Shown here one piece after another: positions 12,801 to 24,800 of a stretch of DNA of 64,000 nucleotides. Position 1 is the stretch's first letter. Each line of letters starts with the position of its first letter. Under the pieces are notes generated by a model. That model was not told the DNA's origin. It did no database searches and was given only the letters and a program-made list of their open reading frames with translations. The stretch spans positions 11,036,001-11,100,000 of the forward strand of contig NC_003281.10 in assembly GCF_000002985.6 (NCBI RefSeq), read 5' to 3'. The DNA is from Caenorhabditis elegans (taxonomy: Eukaryota > Nematoda > Chromadorea > Rhabditida > Rhabditidae). A program made the translations under genes and the position numbers.

Positions 12801-15800
12801 TCGCCATTTTGTTCATTTCTCTATTTTTATTCTTCTCACAGTGTGCACACCCCGTCGTCGGCTCAACTTGGTAGAAAAAGAATGGCTCCACCGGACACTT
12901 CTTCTGCACCAACACCAACACGAATCAGAAGCCCTATCACTGCAGCTGGAGGAGCTGGAGGAGCTGTGAAGCATCTTGAGCCACTAGCACCGGTGCCGAT
13001 TCGAATGAGCGATGTGTTCGGACCGGATCAGACGTCGCAAAAGCTGACGACCAAAAATTTTGCGAGTATTCTGAACGCTGATAGGTTCACCAACATTTTC
13101 AACCTTCCGTTCAACTATCTTGCTGTGAGTTTAGAGATGATGAGGAAATTGGTTTTTTTTTTTCGGGCTCAAAATTCCCAATTTGGAGCTAAAAATTGAG
13201 ATTTGAAAGTCTTAAATTTCCTCTACTTTTTTTGAAATTAACTCCTCTAAAAGTGCGAATTTTCACTGTAAAAATTGAGGAAATTTGAGATTTTTGCTCA
13301 AAATTCCTTTTTTCGATTTTGCTCCCAAATTTATTAGCAAACCCCAAAAAAGTGGTAGTTTTTGCTTCAAAATTCCAGATTTTAGCTCAAAATTTAGGTT
13401 TGAAGGATCAATAAACACTACGTGGAACACACATTTTCACTGTGAAAAAAGGGATTTTTGCTTTAAAAAAGGGCAATTTTGATGGGAATTTGGTGAATTT
13501 CGATGGGAAACTTTTCTAGTTTTTGAGCAAAAAATTGAGATTTTAAGTTCTCAAATTCGCCAAAAACACTACTTTTTTGAAATTAATTTACTCTAAAAGT
13601 GCGAATTTTCACTCTCAAAATTAGGAAAATTTAAGTTTTTGACTAAAAAATTTCAGATTTTGAGCAATTTTTGCTCCCAAATTTGTTAGAAAACTTCAAA
13701 AAAAAAGGAGTGTTATTGAAAATTCCATAAAATTTGCTCCAAATTCAGTTCAACTTTTTTTTGGCACAAAAAAATAAACCCAGATTTTTCAGCTTTAAGC
13801 TCATTTTTTTTTGACAATAATTTCTCCAACTTTTTGTAGTGAAAAATCGGAATATTGGCTCTAAACTGGCAGTTTTTTGGTGAAAGATGGGGATCTTTAC
13901 AGATTTTTGCCTAGAACAAGACGGGGGGAGATAAGAATTCCGAAAAAGTCTTATGATGCAACTGTCTGCCATTTTGTCGTTGATTGCCGGAGTTTTTTTC
14001 CCACCATTTTTTTAAAGGTGTTTCGATGGTTTTTACTAGAATTTTCAATTAAAAAAAATTGGAAATATTGGGTTTTTCGTGCGGTTTTTTGCCAAAAAAG
14101 GACGAAAATGTGATTTTTGCCATAGTTTTGAAGCTAACCCCAATTTTCACGATTTTTTTTTCGGCTTTCTGATATTAAAATTGTGCAGAATTCTCCGATT
14201 TTTTGTGTTTACTCAAATTGAAATTTTAAAAACAAAAAGTTCAAATGTTACCCCTTCAGCCAGCATTTTCCACTTTTTGACCTCAAAATATAATTTTATA
14301 TGGACAATAATAGTTTTGGAGCTATTTTTAGCATTCTGTTAGCCAATTTTAGGAAATTCCAGTGAAAATTCCACTTTTATAAAAAAAAAATTCTAATTTA
14401 GATTTTAAAAAAAACCAAATCGCCCACAAAAGAGGCGGAGTCAAATTATGGATATGTCTCGCCCCTTTATTGGCTCTAAAAACACAAACTTTTTGGAGAA
14501 CGATGTGACTCAAAAAATTGACCCTTTTCCTCATTTTCATCTTAAAAATGGTATTTTTTGGCTCTAAAAATTCAAATTTCATGCAAAATGCACAGAAAAG
14601 CCTTCGTACAGAGAATCGCAAAAATTCCAATAGAAATGCAAAAAATTGTTCATTTTGTTTTGGATTTTAATTGTTTTTTCTCTCTCTCACCCTATGAGAA
14701 AGTGATGACTCATATCAGTTTGACCAATATCACAGTGTTCTCTATGCGTCTCGGCGTCTCCCAAATTCCAACAGTCTCTGCGTCTTCCAATTCGTCATCG
14801 TCGGAACATTGGTTCTTTGGAATTTCCGTCTGAATTATTGTTGTTGCACACACACACACAGTTCTTCTCACTTCTCACTGTCAATATAGAGACAGAGACT
14901 ACAATCGTACTCTATTCCCATCTTTTGTCGTTTTTTTCCGTTTTCTCGTCGTCTGCGCCTCTCTCTCTCTCTCTTTCTTGCTGGTTCCATTTTTGGGTGC
15001 CACGCCGTCGAGCCCCGGTGTCCTTTTTTTGGAGCTCCCCCCGGCTGACTTCTCTGAACCTCTATGGAGCCACGAAGAGCACGCCCCGGCTGCACTATAG
15101 CACACATTCACGAGAATGAACAGATGTTCGAAAAAAAAAGTGGGGGCGAAAAAGGGCACCACGCTTCTTTTTCGGTTTTGTATTTAAAACATGAAGAAAG
15201 TCGTGTTTGAAGTTATTTTTTTGGAATTTTGTTGCGAAATTGTGGTATTTAGGGTCCTGAAGACTTATATACTAACAAAATTGCAAATTTTTCACAGAAA
15301 TTTACGTTTTTCGAAAAGCTGAATTAATAAAATTTAGGTTTTAGAGAGTCTAGAGCCTCAAAAACTCCAAATTCACCCTTATTTTCAAAAAAATTCACCC
15401 TTATTTTTCAAAAGAATTCGCGAAATTTGAGTTCAAATTATCGAGAAAATTACGATTTTTGCGTAGAATTTAGCTAGAATTTTCACAATTTCTGTTTGGT
15501 GCCTTTTCTGCAGAATTTGTGTTTTTTTTTCGAGATTCAAATTTTCTGAAAATATCGCGGAAATTCTAATTTTTCCCAAAAAAAAGTTCCGAACCCTATG
15601 TAGATAATTCGATGAATTGTGCTCGAAAATCTGCTTCATAAAGTTCAGAAACTCCAGAAAATTGTGGTTTTTTGTATTTTTTTTTCAGTTCAAAAAAGCT
15701 ATAAAACCTCTCAAATTCTTATAATCTCAATGTATCATGTGTCTGTGTCTCCTTCACCTGATTTCTGATTTTTACTATTTTTATTTACATTTTCAACTTT

Positions 15801-18800
15801 CTCCTTCACCTCGTCGTAAACTCTTCATCAAGATTACTCCATTCTTCATTCAGAATCTTGCTCCTTCGCTGCTCTCAGAGCACTCCACCGTTCGTCTACC
15901 GAGCGGTGGGTGATTTGGACACTCTGTCTCTCAGGGAACCACGGGCGGTTCAATGAACCATTTCCCGTTGGTGTTTCAGAATCCGGTAGATTGTCTGGTG
16001 CCTACGTTGTTAGTCATCATGATTGTCTACAAAATTGCGTGTTTGGCGTTGGAGAAGGTCGGTTGGCTTTCTGTTGGGAGCCTAGCAACGGAAAAGTGTT
16101 TTTTTCCGAATTCCCACGTATTCTTTGATGCTGAAGTGGATTTTGGTTTGCAAAAGCTGGGAATAATGTCCAAATTTCAGTTTTGATCTGAAATTTTCAG
16201 TTTTTGGGTCAAAATTGGTAAAAAAAAATTAAAGAAAACAGTTTGAAATTCCGAAAAACTACAAAGGAAAAACGAAAAAACGAATCGATAAAGCATGAAA
16301 AATCCAGCTTTTAAAATCTTGATTATTAAATTTTAGCCGATTTCCTCCAAAATGGAATTTTTTCTGTCTCGAATTCTGAAAAAAAGTGGAACTCGGCTAA
16401 AATTTAATAATCAAGATTTTAAAAGCTGGATTTTTCATGCTTTATCGACGTTTTTTCCTTTTTCCTTTGTAGTTTTTCGGAATTTCAAACTGTTTTCTTT
16501 AATTTTTTTTCTACCAATTTTGACCCAAAAGCTGAAAATTTTCAAATTCACCGGAAATTCGCGGAAAAATTGTAATTTTTCCCGAAAAATTATCAAAAAA
16601 GTCAAGTTTCGAAGACATTTCTGAATATCAGACTATTTTTGGTGAAATTTTATAATTTTGCAGTTAAATTCAGAATTTTTTGGGTTAGAAAGAGTTGCTA
16701 AAATGTAAAATTGGTTTAAAATTGAAATTTTCACCCATTTTTCGGGAAAATTATTTCTGAGAAAAAATTTCAAAAAATCCACTTTAAAAAAAAATCAATT
16801 TTCAAATTTTTCAGCTACCACCACCACAAGAGGAATCGCCGAAAAATCGTCCAAATGGCCGCCGATCGATTGGAACACAGGGTGGAAAGCATAAGAAGAA
16901 TGAGAAAGGTGTCAGTCAGGAGTATACTGTCAAGGAAAATGGTAAGCATATTGTTGGAAATGGGTTACTGTAGACGGTTTTGAGAAAAAGTTAAACATTT
17001 TAGAAAAAAAACCTTTTTGAAGAAAAAATTGTGAAAATTCACTATAAATTGAGGAAAATTCAAAAAATTATGAATTTTTAGATTTTAGAATTTCTCAGTT
17101 TTGGAATAATTGTTGCTTAAAAAAATTCGTGAAAAATTCAAATTTTCGGAAAAAAAATGAGTTGACATGATTTTAGGTTTTTAATTAAAAAAATACAAAA
17201 ATTGGAAACTTATAAAAGTTTTTTAAAAATTGTGAAAAAATAATATTTTGCATAAAAATTTCCGACTTTTCGAAAAATCCCTTTTTTGGAAAAAAAATCG
17301 AAAAAATTCGAATTTTCTGAATAAAATTGAGTTGAAAATTTCAGCAATTTACTGGATTTTTTTTTGTTTTGAAACTCTGAAAATTTGAAAAACAAAAAAT
17401 TCTATTAAAAAAACTTAAAAAACTATATTAGAATCTGAATTAACCTGAAAGTTCCTAAATTTTCCAACAAAAAAAAATAATATTCGGGATTTTTAACCTA
17501 AAAATGTTTTCTTCCAATTTTCTAACTTAATTTTTTTAAAACCGCTAAAAAATTCCTTCAAAATAAAATTTCTAGTAACATCCCAGTAGGGCTCCAAAAT
17601 TTGTCAAATATGTATGAAACCGTCGGTCTTCCTCTCCATTTTCCCCATGTCTTTCTGCTGTGTTTTCCCGCCAAAAGCCAGTGGACAAGCCTGAATTGCT
17701 CACGTTTTTCACCTAATATTTTGGGTTTTTTTTGGTTTAATTTTCTAATTTTCACCCAATTTTCGGTTTGCTAGAGCTTTTCACTGCTTAAGCTAACTTT
17801 TCATTAATTTTAGAACGAATTTCCAAATTTTTAGAGAGCTTTTCCATTATTTTGCAGGACGAAGGTTTTTAGATATGTCTGATCTCTATTGTAGTGGTGA
17901 GTTATTCGTCAGCACCAAAATCGGCACCGCTCGGCACCCGTTTTCCTGCATGTCTGTCCTTTTGATTCCTATTTTCGAGAATTTTCCAAGAAATTCCACG
18001 AGAATTCTCTCAAAATCTGTAAATTTTGACCAAAATTCACTGGGAATTTGTCGAAAAGTATTCTAAATTCGCGGAAAAATCGTTTTTTAAAATGAAAAAG
18101 GACCAAAAAAGTCCAATTTCGAGCGATTAATGAGAATTGGGAAATCGAAAAATAATTAATTTTTCAATTTCGGCTAATTTCCCTCCAAAATGAGAACTGG
18201 AGCCAGACCAATCAGCGGTTTGCTCCGCCCACTAACTTCCTGATTGGTTGAAAAATGGGCGGTGCAAATCGTGCGGATTGGTCTTGCAGCTTTCATTTAT
18301 CATTCTTTTTTGATTTTTTTCAAAAATGTTTTTCTTGGTATTTTAAAGGATTATCTCATTCTCACGCTATTCCAACAAAAACCCCGAAATCAAAAAATTT
18401 TGAAATTTCGATATCCTAAAATAGCTTTGATCTTCAAAAAAGGCGGGAGCTGGAACGCAGACATCTCAACTGAAATCGCATGGTTAAGAGCGTGTTGACG
18501 TCACAACTTTTCTGGAAAAATATTCCCGCATTTTTTGTAGATCAAACTGTAATGAGACAGCCTGACACCACGTGTATACCCCCATTGTTGCATGTGCATG
18601 AAATGCTATTCGGAAATTAACCTAATATCTTTGAAATTCGATAGAAAATTTGGCGTAAATTCAACGACACGTGAATTAGGCTAATCGCGAGACGCATGTG
18701 GAATCGATTATTGGTGTTGTTGCTCGGCGAGTCCTTCTCGAATTTTGGAGAAATTGTGCAGTAATAATAACAATTCTCCATAACTCTCTCTCTCTCCCAG

Positions 18801-21800
18801 TTTCCATCTTCTGTTGTTTACTTTTTCGTCGGTCGTCTCTATCTCTCTCGCTCTCTCTCTCTCTCTCTCCCAACGTTCATTCGGCCGTCTTCGCCTCTAT
18901 TGGTTTCCGCGAAAAAACTCGCGCCCCGTCGCAGCAACAGCGCCACGTCTTCCAGTTCTCTACGTCTCGTGAACTTGTGAGTGCTCTTCGTCGTCTGTCG
19001 TTGTGTCTGCGCTTCGCGAGGCGAGGCATTTGGTTTTGGTCATTTCACTCGGCGTTTTTTGGAAAAATGAACGTTTTTGCAAGTGAAGAATAGCAGCCAT
19101 TTTCCGTGTGTCGGTCGTAATTGTGGTCTTTGCCTCTCTCTCTCTCTGTCTATGGACTTTTCTTTCTGTTCCCTCATCCGTCAGGATCCGCCGCCGCCGC
19201 GCACCGGTCTCTGTCGTCTCTCACGAGCGTAACACTATTAAGGTGCGCGTTGCGGCGGCGGCAGGGGAATCTTTGGCGGTCGTTTTTTTCTTCTTCGCAT
19301 CCCTCAACCATGGCCATTTCTCCTGTTTAGGCTTTTTTCTAGCAAAAAATTGGATTATTTCCTGGTTTTTTGTGAGAATTGAAGAAAAATGGTTTTTTCT
19401 GGCAGTTTCTAACTCGCCGGGGGGAATTTCTCTCAGTTTCTGAGTTGAAATATCCTTCTTTCCGATTTTTTAGCCCTATTTCACTTTTTTAGAGAAGACA
19501 TCCATTTTTCTGAAGAATTTTACGAAATTTTTAGTTTTCTCAAAACTTCTATTACAAAAAGTTCGATTTTCGATCATTTTTCTTTTAGTTTCGACGAATT
19601 TGTTTTAAAAGTGTTCAAAAATTGATTTTTAAACAGTTTTGGTGCTGAAAGCAACGATTATCTCATAAATTTTTTGATAAAATCGAACATTTTGAATTTT
19701 TCCGAATTTTCTCACAAATTGGAAAAAATGCAATTTTTGTGTTTTTTGTCGAATTTTAAAAATATGCATGTTGTTCTACTAACAAATACGTTTCAAATGT
19801 GAATTTTGGAGTTTTTTGGCCTAGAAAACTCGAAATTTAATTCAAACAACGCTTGACTCAAAAATTTGTCTGAAAATCTGTGCGAAAAACGGTCAAAAAA
19901 TTATTTTTCCCAGAAAAATTTGAATTTTCTAGTATTTCCAACAAGTTTCCTGTTAAAAATTCGATTTTTCCATTCTAAAATAACTTTTTTTTCTTGCAGG
20001 AGAGGATTCACAAAATCTGTCGAAGATCCTGAAAGATCTTGGGATCAACGATATCTCGGAGCTGAGCGAGAATCCGGGTAAAAAGAACAAAAAAGGAGTG
20101 GCGGGAGCTGCTGGTTCAGGAAAGAAGAACAGTAAGCAGCAACAAGTGAAGCGGGAGCAACCACAAAAAGAAGTTGCACGAGCACCGCCTGCCGACAACG
20201 AACCGATTGTAGCAGAAGAGGAAGAGGAGAAGAGTGATAAGAAAATGGATGAGGTTGCCGTCGCTGCCTCTATCACGTACGGAGTTTTTTTGTCGCTCGA
20301 AAATTGAACATTTTCAGCAAAAAACTGGCAAAAAGCTGCCTATTTTGATGGAAAACTACGCGTTTTGGCTTGAAAAATGAACATTTTTAGCCTGAAATTG
20401 CCAAACAAAATTCAATTTTGGCAAAGTACTGCTCGAAGTGTTTAATTTTTAGAAATTTTCGATGAAAACTATGCCCTTTGGCTCAAAATTAGAGCATTTT
20501 CAGAATATAATTGCCGAAAAGTCAATTTTGCTGATTATTTCTGTAAAAATGGCGCCTCTCGACTTGAAAAATGCGCCATTTTCAGCATTAAAAAACGACC
20601 AATATTTCGAATTTCTCTTAAAAATTATCATAAATATATACATTTTCGACGCAAGTTGAAAATTGTACATTTTAGCAGCACAAAATCGCCAAACCCCTAT
20701 ATCACGTACGAAATTTTCGCTTGTTTCGAATGAATTTATGAACATTTTCAGCAAAAACAGCCAAAAATTTCTAGGATTTTTATTTAAAAATTCAAGCCTT
20801 ACGACATTTTCTATGTTATAGGTGCCGCGTAGCTTGAAGATTTGAAACTTTGAGCTACAATCCATAGAAATTGAGATATTTGTAAAAAATCACCACCTGG
20901 AAGGCTAAAACTGTTCATTTTCTGTGGTTTTTAGCTTGAAACGCGCTTAAAATCGAACATTTTCAGCATGAAATTGTCGAAAAACCAATTTTTCAGCAAA
21001 CAAATTCCTGTAAATTCCCACTTTTATTGGAATTCACATACTTTCCAAAGCTCACATTTTCACAAAAAAAAATCGATTTTGCCGAGATTTTCCATAAAAA
21101 CCAATGCTCCTTGGCTTGAAAATGAAAAATCCAAAAATTTTGATTTTCTATTCAATTTTCAATTGAAACTCTGCAAAAATTTGATAATACTGAATCTGTC
21201 AAAAAAAAATTGGAAATTCGATTTTTCTAGTTTCCAAACAAATACTTAACAAACAAAAAAGAATTCAATTCCAACAGTTCCAGAAAACGTTCATCATCTG
21301 GTGCCGCACAACAATCAGAAGAGGACGACGATCAATCATACGTATCGGCACAGGAAAATCTTGGAGGATCCAACAGTCGTCTTTCTACACCACCGGTAAG
21401 GAATTTCAGAGATGAAAAATTATTAAAAAATTTCAAGAAACCGAAAAAAAAGCTAACTTTTTAAATTTTCTCTCGAAAACACCGCGCCGAAAAATAGATT
21501 TTTGTCGAAAAAAATTCGAACAAAAAACCCTTTTTCTAAAAAAAATCGAAATTGTTCGATTTTCAGGGAAAAACGCCACAAAAATTAATAATTTTGTGTT
21601 TTTATTACGAAAAAACCGAAAATTAAAAACATTAAATTAAAAACCCAAAAAAAATTGGAGTTTTTTAAAACAGAAACCGAAAATATATTTAAAACTTTTT
21701 TTTTGTTTCGAAAAAAGATAATTTTTCGTCTAAAAAAAAATTTTTTTAAATTAAAATATGTCGTTTTTCGAAAAAAAAAAAAAGGACAAACCGAACATAT

Positions 21801-24800
21801 TTAAGAAATAATTAATTTTTAAATTTTAAAAAAATCGGATTTTTTTTTGTTTTTCCGACAAATCATCAAATATTCGAAAAAAAAACTCAAAAAATTCCCA
21901 ATTTTTGATTGCTTTGCAGACCGAATTCGCAGACGCCCGTCAATCTCGTGATGAAGCGATTGAGAATGTGATGGCTGATCCGAATAACTACAGAGATGAC
22001 GATGATGTGGAAACACTTGCAAAACAGTTACAACAGGAAGAAGACGAGTTTATCACAGTTGGAAAGAATCGAAAAAAGAATAAGAAGCAATCGTCTGTAC
22101 AGGATAATGGATCATCTTCATCGTCGGCTTCATCTTCAGCTTCACCATCCAATCGTCGTAATACACTTCCAGATGCTCGTGCTTCATCTGCAATTGGATA
22201 TGCTTCATCATCATCTACTGCAACACCGGCAACTCCTCAGTCTCAGCAACAACAGCATTTCCAGAGAAATCGCCCGGCTGCTCATTCGACAACTCTTGCC
22301 GATTTCATTGATTCCACCAAAAAGGAGACACATAAGAATGTGAAGCACAAGAAGATTAGTGCCGGAGCCGGAGCACACCACAAGAAGCATGAATCGATGG
22401 AAGAGCCCGTCTTTTTGGATGCTCCTGAGACAATTTCTGTTAATACGGTACGGGAGAACACCCCAAGTTTTTCTGGAAAAAATGCAAATTTCAGCCTTAA
22501 AATATACTGAAAATAGGCTGAAAATCAAAAAATCACAGAAAACGCAAAAAAAAAAATGCAGAAGAATCAATTTTTTAAAAAGCTGAATTTTTATTTCCAG
22601 CCAAAAATTTTTTTAACAATAAACCTTCGGAAAATGTTGGGAAATTTTTTAAATATTTTTTCCCAAAAAAAATCGCAAAAAACAAAAATTTTGGTTTTAG
22701 AAACCCGAACAATCTTTAAAAAATTCCAAAAAAATTGAAAAGTCGAAAAATTTTCGTTTCTCAACAAAAAATCTACAATTTTTTTTTCATTTTTTCAAGA
22801 AAAAAAAAACAAAAAATTGAAATTTCTTCGTTTTTCCAACAAAACCGAAAATTTTATTTTTCCAGGCGCCAGGATTCTCGTACGCGGACGCTGCGAAGAA
22901 GACATCAGGAGAAAATTCACCAGAAATGTCTCCAATTCCACCACCACCACCAGCATCCACAGCTTCTGCTGAGCCAATTGTTGAGAAGAAGCCGTTGAGA
23001 GAAGGTTCCAGTGGAGGAGCTGTACAGCTTCCACCGTCGACTCTTGCCGCTTCGGATATTTCGTTTGGATATGAGGAGACGCCAGGTAAGGGGAGATGAA
23101 AATTGACAAAAAAAACCCAGAAAATTGAATAAAAATTGCTGAAATTCAGCGTTTTTTGTCTTAAAATATGTAAAAATCGAAAGAAATTGCCAGTTTTTGG
23201 ACTGGAAACTTTAAAAATTCAGATTTAAAATTAAAATTATCACATTTTTGCAAATAATGAGATTTCAATTTTCCTATTGACAAAGATTTGAACTACTGTC
23301 GATTTACGAAGGATTTTGTACTACACGTGGACAACTATTTTGGGTGCAATTTTTAGATTTAGCCATTTTTGACTCTCTTGTTGTTTTTAATAATAAAAAA
23401 AATGGCTGATATAATTTTTTCAGGCAAAATTGGCTGTATTTAGTGCTGAAACTCCTAGGAAACGGATAATTTCACTTTTTCAACACTAAATTATTTGACT
23501 TTCACCTTAAATATTGTAAAAATAGATTCAAATTAGAAATGTTGAAAAAGAAAAATTTTAAAAATGGTCCAAAAACAAGAATTTCAGCCGAAAAAATGTA
23601 AAGCCTTCCAAAAAATCGACATGCAAAAAAGCGTGCCGCAGACTCGCACCGCCTAGTTTTTAGTCCAAAAATTTGCCAATTTATCAAAAATTTGATAATT
23701 TTAATTTTTTAAATCTGAATTTTCGCCGATTTTTGGATATTTCAACGCACTTTTCAAACTTTTCAGTCCAAAAAATAAAAATTTCTGGTGATTTTTACAA
23801 CTTTTGAGACAAAAAACGCTTATAGATTACAGTTTAAGACGAATTCAAAAAAAAAAGTCTAAAAACCTTTTAAAGAAATTTTTTAACGCAATTTTGTGTT
23901 ATCGTTCAGTTAATGATAACACACAGATGATCAAACAAACAAATGATCAAAAAACGCATTAAAACGAGAGAAATAGGCCTCTTTTCATCACACAGTTCTC
24001 TTTTACACTGTTATCTTTTTTTTTTTTGAATGTCGTTGATATTGTGACGAGACGATTTTTATCGATTTTATAGTAGTGATTATTTTAAACTAGAATAAAA
24101 AATTCGTTTTTTAGAGTGGAAAAATTAAATTTTTAGACGTTATTCTGGAAATTGCGTTATGAATTATTTTTTCTCTTTAAAAATAATATTTTTTGATGAA
24201 AATTGAAATTTTAGGTGAAATTTTTTTTTTTTCAAATTAACTTGGAACTAGTTTTAAACAAATTTTATTTCCTTTTAAAAAAGACTCACTTTAGCCTCGA
24301 AAAATCGAATATCATGAGATTTCTCAAAAATTTATTACTGTCATATATTTTGCATATTCTTAATGATTTAAAAAAAAGGAAATTAGGATAAAAATCGAAT
24401 AAAAATCATGTTCCGGCAGCTGTAACCCGGAAAATCTAAAATAATTGGAAATTTTGGCTAAAATTAGGACATTTTTCGAAACTTAGAATTACCATAAATT
24501 TTTGAGCAATTTTTGACCATTTTGGGGTCATTTTGAGTATAATGAAGCGAAAAATTTCATTCATAATCGAAAAAAAAAGGATTTTTTTTTAAATAAAATC
24601 CATTTTAGCAGATTTTTTGAGTTTTTTTTCTGAAAATTTAATATTTTTTGTGTGGTTTTTAGAATAAAATCCAATTTTTCCCCATAATTTTATAATTTCA
24701 GAAGACAAACGAAAGCGTCTTCAAAAGGAATCAAAAAGTGTCACATCTCCACCACCACCAACACAAAAAGCTCCTCCGCCGCCGCCAACTCGAATGAACG

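Noticed and set aside
14817..15162. Open frames of 79-100 codons on both strands
   Set aside because: They are CT/GA simple sequence in a promoter-like island, with peptides rich in Ser/Leu or Arg/Glu runs and no join to neighbouring exons.
15910..16186. Two overlapping ~75-codon frames
   Set aside because: No donor or acceptor in the right phase links them to the gene, and the peptides show no domain. Listed as an unexplained island instead.
18698..19443. Open frames of 131 and 111 codons
   Set aside because: They are driven by CT-repeat translation (Ser-Leu runs) and cannot be joined in phase to exon 13. Kept only as a promoter candidate.
22000..22586. Long frames in other registers over exon 15 of the first gene
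   Set aside because: They are shadows of the real exon 21920-22447, which is the only register with matching splice phases on both sides.
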